From: Hawksworthiomyces lignivorus
Lineage: Eukaryota; Ascomycota; Sordariomycetes; Ophiostomatales; Ophiostomataceae
Length of the DNA: 64,000 nucleotides
Assembly: GCA_002917075.1 (NCBI GenBank)
Contig: NTMA01000036.1
Coordinates: 124,001 to 188,000 of the forward strand
Reading direction: 5' to 3'
Numbering within the stretch: the stretch's first letter is position 1; each line of letters starts with the position of its first letter. This document shows positions 1-10,162 of the stretch, in pieces. A program made the translations under genes and the position numbers. The notes below the pieces were generated by a model, which worked only from the letters and a program-made list of their open reading frames with translations, ran no database searches and had not been told where the DNA came from.

Positions 1-1599
1 AATACCCAATATAGAAGAAGATTGCTGCTGTATCTTGTACCCAGTGCGACGATTGGGAGCAAAATAACGCTACGTGCAAAAAAAAAAAAAAAAGTCAGTG
101 CCGACGAAGCTCGCATGTGGAACGCGCGGTTGGCAGAGAAGGGGAGCAGGGAAATGAGTGGATCTTGGCAGAAATCCCACACGAGAAGGCCAATTAAATA
201 AGAACCGCACCTGACTGGCACGCGTCGGCGTCTTCGTATCTCACTGCAATACTCCATAGTCTCTTTGCTGAAATGACTGCTCGTCATACGTCGAAAAAAA
301 GGGCTGCCCTGCAAGAAGGCCCGCTCTCCTTCCATGGCTTACGAGACGACGGACCCTCCGCCGAGAACCTCAAACGTTGCCGAGCCCCTTTCCATAGAAA
401 CCCCATTTTTGCTTTTCTCGCCTTCATCGCCTGCGTCTTTTTGCTCTCAAGCTTCTCCGGCTAAAGAACAACAAGAAACAAGTGCAGCAAAACAGCAGGC
501 CCTGGCTTGTTCGAGCTGCTCTGTACATCTCATTTTATCCATTGGAAAAGAAGGGTCGAGAAAAGGCAAAACGCACCAGAGAAGAAAAGAAAATTCGAAG
601 AGAAAAGAAAGAAGAAAAAAGAAGACCCGCCGCGAACCATCCTGCATGCACTCAACAGCAGCGGAACAAAGGGATTTTGACTGGCCCGCAGGAGAGCAGA
701 GCGGGTGCGAGCGTTCTGAGCGTTTGTACATACGTACATACATAGAGCGCACCGGCAGTGCCAACTCGCAGCTAATACCTGCGAGCCTGTAATTTATCCT
801 TTTTCTGCAGACTTCTGGCCGCGCGCACCGCCGCAGGTACGCAGCCAACAGTGGACCGTATGGACACAGTGTGCGTCTACAGGATCCAGGAACATCCTCC
901 ACTAGCGGGACCAAACGATCAGGACCGGGCTCAAACGGAGCCTAAATGGTCGAGGGAACTTTAAAATTTCAAGGGGACGCGTTGCACCAGCGTCCTTAGC
1001 TCCCTCCTTGCCCATGCGCTAATCACCAAGGCGCAGTCAGATTGCGAGCGAGAGTGCACATGTGAGTTGTGTGGGAAGAGGGAGAGGGATATACGAATAC
1101 GTGGTAGTACGCACACAGAAGGCATACACACACTCACACACTCTCATATGAGAGGCGTGATAGCTGGGGAGGGTCTTTTACCAAGATGGAGGGAGGGCCC
1201 TCCCAGATTGTGCAGGTGGTTTTTTGTTTGCCCCTGGCATAAGCAGCAGATAGTCTTTCGGGCTGGCTTGTCTTTTTGCTTCTTTCGGCTCTGCGTAGCA
1301 CAAGTGCCTGTATACGCGTACATAAGTAGATTCATTTTATTGCTGCGTACGTATGTAGGTACAGTAACACGCCGTCGCACATTCGTACATTAGGCCAGAT
1401 TGATTGATTGATTGATATGCTTATGCTGCTCTATGTATGTGTGTATCTTCCTCCCTCGCTTCCGCCCTTGCACCCAGATTGCATACAAGCCAGACAGTCA
1501 CAGGCATGGTATATGCCTACTCCGTAGACACAGACGCAGACACAGACACATTCCGTCAACCCCTTTCTTGTGAAAGGCAGAAACGCTCAGCACCGTCCG
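1..1599. other. Upstream intergenic DNA, no gene seen
   Basis: I see no ORF here with protein-like composition. Open frames exist on both strands (for example around 447-914) but they are low-complexity or mirror each other. The stretch holds a short A-run near 79-93, a purine-rich segment at 540-620, alternating ACGTAC/ATAC-type runs near 725-745 and 1318-1365, and a (TGAT)n microsatellite near 1400-1416. It may be distal promoter of SHO1 or the far end of a gene beyond the left edge. Confidence 0.5.
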
Positions 1600-1739
1600 T
1601 CCGTTTCCTATCCAGCCAGCGGCACCCTGTCCTTCCGGCTCTCGTCTTCTCTTCTTTTTTTCTATTACCCCTTGAACCTTTTTACCCGTGGTTTACGTTG
1701 GCTCTCAACCAGTCTCTGCTGTCGCTCCCTCGCCTCTCT

Positions 1740-1830
1740 CCCACACGCACATACGCACTCACGCACACACACACTCTCCCACCCACACTCACCCATACTC
1801 ACACGAACTCTCACACACACCACACGCTCT
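1740..1830. repeat. Imperfect CA-rich microsatellite
   Basis: The stretch is an imperfect run of CA dinucleotides mixed with CTCACA and CCCACAC units. It is part of the C/T-rich region upstream of SHO1. Slippage-prone, otherwise no function inferred. Confidence 0.7.
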
Positions 1831-2821
1831 CTGCCTCTTCTTTCCCGTTTTACTTTCCTCTCCCTCTTTTCCTCTCCTCCTCTTTATCCACCACCCCCCC
1901 TGTAGATTTTCTTTCTTACTGTTCCTTCTTTCCACCAAATCTCTTCTTCCATCTTCGTCACCATCCTTTTTCTCTCCCTCTCTTTTTTTCGTTTTATTCT
2001 CTTACCTATCTTTCGAGTCTCATTCTTTCATTTATTGACCGCCGTGTCCAATCTTCGACATCGACTCACATCCGCGATTGAAAATCAAAGAAGGCGCAAC
2101 TGCTGGCAGACGCTTGCAAAACCGATTCAACAATAAGGCAAAAGAAGGTGTTTCAAATCGAGGAAGACGAAGGGTCACACACAACGCTACGTAATTCCCA
2201 TTCGACAAAAGGCAGGCAAAAAAAAAAAAGGATCAGTTTTGTCTCGGTTCGCGATAGAACATCAATCGAAAAGTCGACGCACTCTAGCTTCTTGTTCGTT
2301 GTCGTCTCTTCGATTCGTCAATTCGTCAACTCCCCCATCTTCAAAGAAGATCGCTATCAAGACAAGACTACCATCTTCCATTCCTCGATTCGGTCTCTCG
2401 CTCTCTCTTTTCGCTGCTTCTCTTCTCTTGTCACTCCTTATTCCCATCGGGGTTCTTCTGTTTCCGAAGAGTACACCTCGCCGAATACGATCATCAGAAC
2501 AATAAAAAAAAAAGCCCCTTTTTTTGCGATTGTCGACTTCCGATCCGGTCTCGCCAATTGGGAAAAAAGACTGTCCATTTCTTCCAGCGACGGAAATCCA
2601 AGCATTGATTGACATCGCGCGACATTCCGACACGTCCGGGAAAGCCTTGTCTCAAGCCCAACCGTTGTTTGTTCTTTTTTCCTCTTGTCAGTTTGCTCCG
2701 TCCCACTTTTCTTTCTGGCTTGGTTTTCCCAGCATTCCTTTCCCGTTCGACGCCATTTTTTCTCTGCTGCTGGCTCTCCCGCCCGCCCATTTTCCAACCA
2801 CCTTCGCCCGCCGCCCTGACT

Positions 2822-2841
2822 AGCCAGCCAGCCAGCCAGCC
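2822..2841. repeat. (CCAG)n tetranucleotide repeat
   Basis: Five tandem AGCC units directly before an A-rich segment in the SHO1 upstream region. Confidence 0.8.
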
Positions 2842-3289
2842 AATAACTAAAATAAAAATGCTAACTAACACACCACTTTAATACAGCCAAAAAAAGTAAA
2901 ACGGCACACCCACTGCGGTACATATAGACAGACAACTGGGACAAATCAAACTGTCGCTGTGCATCGCCACTCTGCTTCCTGGTGCTCGCTCTTTTTACAC
3001 GCCGTTCTCTTTTCTCCTTCGCTCAGCTCTTCAGAAAGCGCCCAACTAACAGCCAAAACTCCCACTAATTCGATTCTCCCGTTTTTCTGAGGCGCAACCA
3101 CTACCTTCATTTTCGCCAGCCTCTCTCCACACACACACAAACGCACACGCACGCCCCAACTTGTCCTTTTCCAAGTTTTACCCCTTCCTCTTTTATCTAG
3201 CCTTTCCCCTTCACTTTTTATTTTCCCCTCTTCCTCCATCGTTCCTTATGCCCTCCTACGGCTCGCTTCACTCACCATCGCTGGGCAAA

Positions 3290-4395
3290 ATGGAACAGTC
3301 TCGCCCCCAATACGGTCGCCGAAAGGGCATCAGCGTTGGCAACATCATCGGTGATCCGTTTGCTCTCGCGACCATCTCCATCTCTGCGGTAAGCAAGCAA
3401 ACCAGCCTGCTCCTCTTGTTATCATGGACCTGGCCACGCATATTTGTGTGCCCCTCATTCTCCATTGATCGTTAAATTCTAATGCGTTTTGTTTCTAGCT
3501 GGCATGGGTTATCGCTTTCATCTCTTCGATCATCGCGCAGGTTCAGACGAAGAGCCAGTTCCCCACATACACCTGGTGGACCGTCGTCTACTACTTTTTC
3601 GTCATCGCCGGCGTCTTTGTCGTCGTAGCATCGGACACCACCCAGACCTATCATGTCGCTGTGGTCGGCTACCTCGCCTGTGGCCTGGTTCTGGCTACGT
3701 CGTCCGTGAACTCGTTGGTCTATTCCACCAACGGCGCTAAGGAGGCCGCTGCCGCTGGGTTCATCCTCCTGTCCATGGTCACGGTACGCTGCATCTCTCC
3801 TCTCCGAGGCTCGGCAGAAGTCGATTTCTTTTTTTTTTTTTCCTTCGCTTTTCTTGGTTGTGGTTGTCTAACTCATCAATAGATCGTCTGGATGTTCTAC
3901 TTCGGCTCTGCGCCGTCGGCCGTTCCGCGCGCCTATCTCGACTCCTTCGCCCTGGCCAAGGAGTCTACCACGAACCGCCAGACCATGACTGGTGCCTACG
4001 GCGCTGGCCGCCCCGAGACCTCTACCTCCGTCCAGCCGCCGCAGATGTACACGTCTGCCCAGCTGAACGGCTTCGAGAACTCGTCACCGGTCACCGGTAT
4101 GCCGACAGGAAACCGCAACTCGGCACTGAACGGCGGTGCCTTTGGCTCGCAGGCCAACAAGACCAACTCTGTCGCAGCTGGCGGTGCTGAGGGGGAGATC
4201 GTGCCCCCCACGGAGTACCCCTACCGCGCAAAGGCCATCTACAGCTACGAGGCCAACCCCGACGATGCGAACGAGATCAGCTTCTCGAAGCACGAGGTCC
4301 TCGAGGTGTCGGACGTCAGCGGACGGTGGTGGCAGGCACGGAAAGAGAACGGCGAGACCGGCATTGCGCCAAGCAACTACCTCATCCTGTTATAA
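3290..4395 (+). CDS. SHO1: High-osmolarity signalling membrane protein Sho1
   Basis: Three exons, 3290-3388, 3499-3783 and 3883-4395, join in frame to a 298-aa protein. The N-terminal half has four hydrophobic segments separated by short loops (starting at the [16 protein letters not shown] stretch). A Ser/Thr/Gly-rich linker follows, and the last ~60 residues form an SH3 domain with the expected ALYDYE-like start (here [13 protein letters not shown]), a WWQAR motif and the closing [11 protein letters not shown]. Sho1 is the plasma-membrane osmosensor/scaffold of the HOG branch and binds the Pbs2 MAPKK through its SH3 domain. Length and order match the family. An in-frame ATG at 3248 would add 14 residues; I prefer 3290 because [13 protein letters not shown] resembles the usual Sho1 start. 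Introns are 110 and 99 nt with GTAAGC and GTACGC donors. Confidence 0.93.
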
Positions 4396-6011
4396 GGAAA
4401 GCCCTTTTATTAGGATTTGGGTGCTTAGCTCGGCGTCTGCGTAGCCACAATTCCATAGACAGATGGCTTTCACCTAATGGGTCGCATCTAGCCGCCGCCG
4501 CGGCGGTCTGGTATGGGACAACGAATGCCGACAGGAATTGAGGTCCGGCGCCGCCTCTCTCTTTCTTTTTTTTTTGCTTATATTATATATATACCCTCTG
4601 CCATGCAACTGCGATGTCCTTTCTTTTCTCCAGATTCTACCTCTCTTCTTCCCTCCTTCTCCGACCGCCTTCGACACCACTTACCAAACGACACGAAAGA
4701 CCGAATGGTTCTGCCATCAAGAGCAGGTTCGGTGCAAAGAAACGGACTGAGGTATTTCTTTTTATTTTCTTCGGCAGCCACAGGTATATATGGTTGTTAT
4801 TTTGGAGTTCGACAAAACCAGGGGCAGGATGAACATTTTTGCTTTTTGTCTTTTATCAAGTACTTTTTTTTTCATTTGTTATTTTTCTGATTTCCTTATG
4901 CCGCGTCCTTGTCTTATACGGAGATCTCTTATTTTCTTCTCTTCTACCATGTTTTTATCTCCATATCCCTTTGTCCACACTCTTTTGTGCTCCGGATCCC
5001 TGGCCCAAGTCTGCGTGTGGAAAGCTGTTGCATCCAAGCCAACAAGCCTCACTACGCGCTGATGCGGCAGCCTCGTATTCGCCATTATCGTCTCCCCATT
5101 CTCACGCGCACTCACTTCTTTCCTTTTGTTCTTTGGTTGCTCTGATTGCAACGGGGTCCTTCTACTTCTACTTCTACGAGATGAGTTCACGGCTATGGGT
5201 AACAACAGTCAAACCTGGTGGCCAGGTTTTTGCTAAGTTGAATTGAAATGAACATCAAAAACAAGATGTCTTGAATTTGCATTTGTAAATGTTATCCTGA
5301 GTGACTTGGACGATTTCTCCATTTGGAGTGTAACATTGTAGAAGACCCAATGCAAATTCTGCAGCCTTGTTGCGTGCAGGTCGCGGGAACATCTTTTTGC
5401 TTCTCTAGAATCTCTTGGTAATATGCTAAGCAAAGCACACCAGGTCATATGCCACTCAAGGGCCAGCTAGTCAGCTGCTTGCATTGCTCTAGCTGGAATG
5501 CTCGCTACCTTTTTGCACCTTCAGACATACTTTTTCAGGTGAGAAGTCCTTAATTGTCGAGAAGATCCTGTGACATAAAAAGGCCCCGGGCCTCCTTTGG
5601 CGTCACCTCGAGGCCACATTCCAGTCGTTACCGTTTTTCTTCAGTTTGCCCCTCTCCTCAATGAAACAAACATGCCAACTGTCCAACACGACGAACACGC
5701 ATAGAGGGGTAGAGCAGCACGCTAGAGGACGCGCAGTGACGCACATTTTTTCGCGTCGGCATGTATTTTAAAGAAATGTCTGGCGTTCCTCCGGTGGTAG
5801 CACTGTGCGGAGTGACCTGAGGGGCGGGCGCTGAAGCAGATTGCTTAGTCGGATGGGGATCCATCGCCGGCTCTCTCGCTGAGGCACTGAGGCACTGCAG
5901 AGACAGCAGGACAAAGAGGCTGCCCCGCTCTCTCTAGGGGTTTCTCGGCGCCTCTTTTTGCGCACCATCCCCCCCGCTCTTGGCGAGAAATGCCCTCTCA
6001 GTGCTCTTTGC
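4396..6011. other. Convergent intergenic region, SHO1 and SPC19 3' sides
   Basis: No convincing ORF. 4555-4930 is T-rich on the plus strand with TATATATA at about 4583-4592, probably 3' UTR and termination signals of SHO1. The remainder (4950-6000) is mixed sequence; the several 60-135 codon open frames have no family features and overlap one another on opposite strands. Confidence 0.5.
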
Positions 6012-6691
6012 TCACTGCATCGCCGTCGACTGCCGCAGGCGCGCGCGCAGCTCGCGCTCCTTCTGGGCGATCTCGCGCTCGAGCCGCGCCACGCTGTACT
6101 TGAGCTGCTCGCGGCGCTGGCGCGTCATGCGGGCGCGCAGCGGGGCCGACGCGGCGGTGGACAGCCGGCCGGCAGATCCTGCGGCCGCCGACGAAGAAGA
6201 GGCGCCTGCTGCTGCCGATCCTGCCGCTGCTCCCGCCGCGCGGCTCGTGTGCCCCTCGAGGCGGCCGGCCTGCAGCGCGGCCTTGGCCTGCAGGGTGTCG
6301 ATGCGGCGGGCCTGGCGCGCCAGCTGGTGGGCCGCGCGGTCCAGCAGGCCGGCCACGGCGGGGCCGATCTCCGTCTGCAGGGAGGCCTCGGCGGCGGCTA
6401 GCGTCGGCTGGGGGAGGAGCTCGTAGTGCTGCGGAAGCGCGGGTCAGCCCGTGAAAATGGTCGCACAAGGAGCATATAGCAAGAAGCGGGGCGAAGGGAA
6501 AGGTAAGCAGCTGGAGAGCAGCAAAGAATGATTCAACTCACGCGAATCGTCTTCAGGACATTTTCCAGCCGGGGCAAGTCGGCCACTCCGGCGTCCAGCG
6601 TGGCCACGGAGGATTCGAGGTACGACAATGACGACCGCAGGGACGCGACGCAGTCGCCGTAGAGTGCGAGGGTGGGCGGTGGTGTAGACAT
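6012..6691 (-). CDS. SPC19: DASH/Dam1 complex subunit Spc19
   Basis: Two exons on the minus strand, 6691-6542 (50 codons) and 6428-6012, join in frame to 188 aa. The short N-terminal exon encodes a helical segment (start MSTPPPTLALYGDCVASLR, ending RLENVLKTIR) and exon 2 continues HYELLPQPTLAAAEASL. This is the conserved Spc19 arrangement: LxxSxxxLxxGVxDxPRL followed by the LxPQPTLxAAExxL segment. The C-terminus is rich in Ala, Arg and Glu and predicted helical. Spc19 is one of the ten DASH subunits that ring kinetochore microtubules in fungal mitosis. The protein is slightly longer than the yeast one because of an Ala/Ser-rich insert after the central helix. The 113-nt intron has a GTGAGT donor. 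The longer open frame 5998-6468 is in another frame and is a shadow. Confidence 0.88.
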
Positions 6692-7082
6692 CTCGCTGTT
6701 CCTTTTATATAAAAGAAGGAAAAACTATTCAGCAAGAAAGAGTCCCTTCAGTATTCGATTTGCTTTAGAATAAGAGAGAGAGCTGCCTTTTTTTTTACGT
6801 GGGGTTTGACAGGTGAAGTCGCGAATAGACGTGAAGATGGAACTGGACGCACGGGCCATTTGCTGTAAACAAAAAAGCACAGCAAAAGAAGTGAAAATGG
6901 CAAAATACCCCATAACTATGTACAAAGTCCGTAATAATAGCTACTTTTCCCTAGCTAGACTGAACGATCTCGAGGCCCACCAAGCACTTGAACCTAATTG
7001 CTCTTCTACAATGCAGCCTTCCATTCTTTTCCCATTATATAATTCTTTTTCTTTTATTGGAATTAACTTTTCTTGACTGGTC
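6692..7082. other. Intergenic region between SQT1 3' end and SPC19 start
   Basis: About 390 bp, AT-rich. It must contain the SQT1 terminator and the SPC19 promoter, since both genes run on the minus strand. A 66-codon minus-strand frame (6725-6925) has no recognisable features and I do not call it. Confidence 0.5.
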
Positions 7083-8762
7083 CTATGCCTCAAACACGAG
7101 CACGACGCCGTCGTCTCCTGCCGTCACAATGCGCTCGCCCGTCTCGCCTTGCACGAAGCCGAGCACGCCGCCGCCTTCGCCGTCGCCGCGGTGGCCGCGC
7201 CACTCCTTGACGAGGCCGGCCACGGCGCCCCCAGCGACGTTCTTCTGGCTGGTGGTGGCGCCGCGCAGGTCCCAGCGCCGCACGACGCCGTCCATGCCGC
7301 AGCTGGTCAGCAGCCACTGGGCGGGCCCAGCGGCGGCGGCGGGCCCAGCGGCGGACGACGACGAGGTGCCGGGCGGCGACCGCACCCACTCGACCTTGAC
7401 GACGGAGAACTCGTCGTGGGCGCCGGGGATGTGGCGGCGCACGGCAAACGAGCGGCTGGCGTCGTAGACGGCGACGCTGCCGTCGACGGAGCCGGCGGCC
7501 AGCAGCGTCAGCGGCGGCGGCGCAAACGACAGCGTCTCGACGCCGTCGGCCTGCACCTGAAGCGACGCCAGGATGGTGCCGGCCTGCACGTTGTCGCTGC
7601 CGGCGCCGCTGGCGCCTGAAGCGCGGGCCGCAGCCGCCCTGGCTGCGGCGCTGCCGCGGACGCGCCCCCCTGCGGCGCTACCACCGCCGGCTCTCTGCTG
7701 CTGACCACCAGAAGCTGGCGGGTCGGCCAGCCGCGGCAGGCCAACGACCTTGATGATGCCGCCGGCGCCGCCCACGGCCACCACGCCGCCGCCCGGCGAC
7801 ACCGCCACCGAGTACAGGCCTCCCTCGACCTCGAAGCGCTGGTCGGCGGCCGTCAGCGTCACCACGGTCTGGCCGCTGTCGCCCGTCAGCCCCTTGGCCG
7901 CCGCCGCGCCCCACACGTCCCACACGTGCAGGCTGCTGTCCTCGGCCACCGTCGCCAGCAGGCTGCCGTCGGGCGTCCACGCGCCCGCCGTGCACGACGC
8001 CGTGTGCAAGAAGTACGACTGCACGATCTGCACCGGGTTGGCCGGGTCGCCGGCCGGGTCGATCGTAAACACCCACACCGACCCGTCCGACGCGCCTAGC
8101 GCCACGCTGTTCTTAGGGTGCCGGTCCGCGCTGCCCGCCGGCGACGGGCACGCCGCCAGCCAGTTGATCTCGGGCACCTCCTGCGACTCGGCCACGAACC
8201 GGAACGCCGCCTTGCCGCTGCCGCTCACCGCCACCGCGTACACCCGCATGCGCCCGTCCATGCCGCCCGACACCAGAAAGTCGCCGTCCGGCTGCGTAAA
8301 CACCAGCGCGTTGATCGAGTCCGTGTGGCCGTCGATCGCAAACAGCGGCTCCAGCGCCGTGCTCTCCTGCTGCGCCGCCGCCGCCGCCGCCGGGTCGCTG
8401 CTGTAGCTCGCCGGCAGCAGCGGCCGCCGCGACTCCGCCGCCGACGTGTCGAACACGTAGCCCTTGCCCGGCGCGTCGTCCGCGTCGCCCTCGCTGCCGC
8501 CCGTCGCCACCAGCGACGGGTACCGCGGGTGCTGCGCAATCGCAAACACCGAGTCCTTGTGCAGGTCAAAGTACCCGATCGAGTCGTTGACCAGCAGCAG
8601 CTCCTCCGCCTCGTCGTCCTCGCCGCTGTCCATCGCCACGTCCTCGCCGTCGTCGTCGCCCAGCCCCCCGTCGATCTCCTCCAGCGCGTCGTCCACCGCC
8701 AGCATCTCCGGCTCCGAGTCGGCGTCGTCCGCCGGCGGCGCGTCGTGCTGATTGTGTGACAT
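7083..8762 (-). CDS. SQT1: WD40 ribosome assembly protein Sqt1/AAMP-like
   Basis: A single exon of 559 codons. The first ~50 residues are very acidic (Asp/Glu/Gly-rich). The block DSIGYFDLHKDSVFAIAQHP and then GHTDSINALVF..SGGMDGRMRVY follow, the typical start of the AAMP/Sqt1 WD-repeat proteins. At least six further WD-like units can be seen, with LATVAEDSSLHVWDVW, AAGSVDGSVAVYD, LTSCGMDGVVRRWDLRG and ITAGDDGVVLVFEA near the end. Sqt1 is a chaperone that holds newly made uL16 (Rpl10) during late 60S subunit assembly. The protein is longer than the ~430 aa of yeast and human relatives because of Gly/Ala/Ser-rich insertions between repeats, notably about residues 340-385. Codon use is extremely GC-rich at third positions. 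Confidence 0.85.
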   Translation of the reverse strand: MSHNQHDAPPADDADSEPEMLAVDDALEEIDGGLGDDDGEDVAMDSGEDDEAEELLLVNDSIGYFDLHKDSVFAIAQHPRYPSLVATGGSEGDADDAPGKGYVFDTSAAESRRPLLPASYSSDPAAAAAAQQESTALEPLFAIDGHTDSINALVFTQPDGDFLVSGGMDGRMRVYAVAVSGSGKAAFRFVAESQEVPEINWLAACPSPAGSADRHPKNSVALGASDGSVWVFTIDPAGDPANPVQIVQSYFLHTASCTAGAWTPDGSLLATVAEDSSLHVWDVWGAAAAKGLTGDSGQTVVTLTAADQRFEVEGGLYSVAVSPGGGVVAVGGAGGIIKVVGLPRLADPPASGGQQQRAGGGSAAGGRVRGSAAARAAAARASGASGAGSDNVQAGTILASLQVQADGVETLSFAPPPLTLLAAGSVDGSVAVYDASRSFAVRRHIPGAHDEFSVVKVEWVRSPPGTSSSSAAGPAAAAGPAQWLLTSCGMDGVVRRWDLRGATTSQKNVAGGAVAGLVKEWRGHRGDGEGGGVLGFVQGETGERIVTAGDDGVVLVFEA

Positions 8763-10162
8763 AGAGACGATTAAAAGTTAAAGAAAAACTGTAGTGTAAA
8801 ATGTTGTGATATGTCGCAGGAGGTGCTGTACAGGGCGTAGCACTGTGCAGCTTCTGTCTACCTATGCGCCAAAGCTTGATCTATGCTGGCACTCAGTGTA
8901 AAACGTAAAAAAAATCACTCAGCAGTGAATGAAGAAATCAAACGGCTGCTTGATAGCAAACTGGAGAGAGTAGAGCTGTTTCTTGGTTCTTCTTCCCCCC
9001 TTAATATACCATCGCCTCACGTCACGCAGTTGAGAGCTTGACGTTCTTTTCCCTTACACACGTCCTTTCCTTCTGCATTCTGCTTTCTAAGCAGGCAATT
9101 TTTTTTTTCTGCCATGTTCTTCCTCGACTCATTCGCGGGGCAAATGTTACCCCACCACCGTAGCTCCTCCAGCGAGCGGTGAAAAAGCCGCCTGGAAGAT
9201 GACAAACGCACTGGGATCCAGCGGATTTGCAGCATCTCCTAGCGGCTCTTGCTGGCGAACTGCAGGCAGGCACAGATAATGTCCGCAGTGCTCTGGGAAG
9301 CCGAGGACTAGTCTTCTCTCAGATCTCCCTGCTGGCAGCTATTGCTCAATGTACAGCAATATGCAAGACGATATTTATCATGATGCAAGACTGCCCATAA
9401 TTTTTTTATTATTTATTTTTTTATTTATTTATTTTTAGATGCGCTTGATTTATAGATATGCTGGTCGGTTTGAAGGCTTTGCTCGCCAGAAATGGAAAGT
9501 GTCTATTTGTAGGTTCACGTTTTGTATGCAGACGTCAGCGTAATACTCTCGATAGCAGGGACTGAAAGGTGTATCGTACTCTGTACAGTAGATAATCATT
9601 CCCAGATCTTCCTCAGGACAAACCTCCAGTAAGCAGACGTCACCTCTATGCACGCAAAAGCTGTAAGGCGCATCAATTCGAAGTAGTCAGACCTCATGCT
9701 GAGTACGAAATTCCGCACGTGATTTCTCTGTCTCGAAAAAACACGCTTTGAGACGCGTTCTCGCGGTAGTTTAATTGGCGCTAGTCCTCTTACGGTCACA
9801 GCCACCCCGTTTTCTCTTCAATTCCCTACCATCTTCAACTCGTCTCCGCCATTGCCGCCGGCGCTCATCTAGCATTTCTTTCCAGCCATCGACTGTGTTT
9901 TGCTCCTTTTTTCCTCATCTCGTCCTGCGTTGTTTCTTCTTTCTTTAGAGAGCCTTTGAATTCCAATTTGCGTCCAATACCTCTATAATTCCGCCGTGTT
10001 GCGCTGATTAACCGTCGTTTTCATCCTAGCGCCTCGAGTTTCCAGGGTTCTTGTCAAGACGACTTGCACAGATCATCGTCACTTTCTCCCCAACCTCTTC
10101 ACGCCCAGCAAAAAAGAGCCAGATAGATCCACACTCTGCTTCTCTTGCATTGATCCACCGAC
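8763..10162. promoter_or_regulatory. Divergent promoter region, SQT1 and RNR-inhibitor gene
   Basis: 1.4 kb between divergently transcribed genes. It holds an AT-rich (ATTT)n run near 9400-9436 and a T/C-rich block from about 9810 to 10160 that lies directly upstream of the plus-strand gene, a typical fungal core promoter/leader composition. No coding sequence is supported. Confidence 0.5.
9400..9436. repeat. (ATTT)n simple repeat
   Basis: Tandem TTTATT/ATTT units in the centre of the SQT1/RNR-inhibitor intergenic region. It is pure A/T and stands out from the surrounding mixed sequence. Confidence 0.75.

Larger units (their letters stand above)
1600..3289 (+). promoter_or_regulatory. Long pyrimidine-rich promoter/leader region of SHO1
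   Basis: Nearly 1.7 kb ahead of the SHO1 start is strongly C/T-biased on the plus strand, with CA-rich repeats at 1740-1830 and 3128-3155, long CT blocks at 1835-2040 and 2680-2820, and a (CCAG)n run at 2822-2841. C/T-rich sequence directly upstream of the ATG is a common feature of filamentous-fungal promoters and 5' leaders, and its strand polarity matches the gene. Many upstream ATGs are present, so if most of this is transcribed, translation of SHO1 would have to cope with uORFs. Transcript start and any leader introns cannot be placed from sequence. Confidence 0.45.

Noticed and set aside
2148..2612. 154-codon plus-strand frame in the SHO1 upstream region
   Set aside because: It starts at GTG, is rich in Ser/Phe/Arg as expected from C/T-rich DNA, overlaps two minus-strand frames and shows no conserved motif.
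5998..6468. 156-codon minus-strand frame over SPC19
   Set aside because: It is the shadow of the real SPC19 exon 2 in another frame; only the spliced frame gives the Spc19 blocks.
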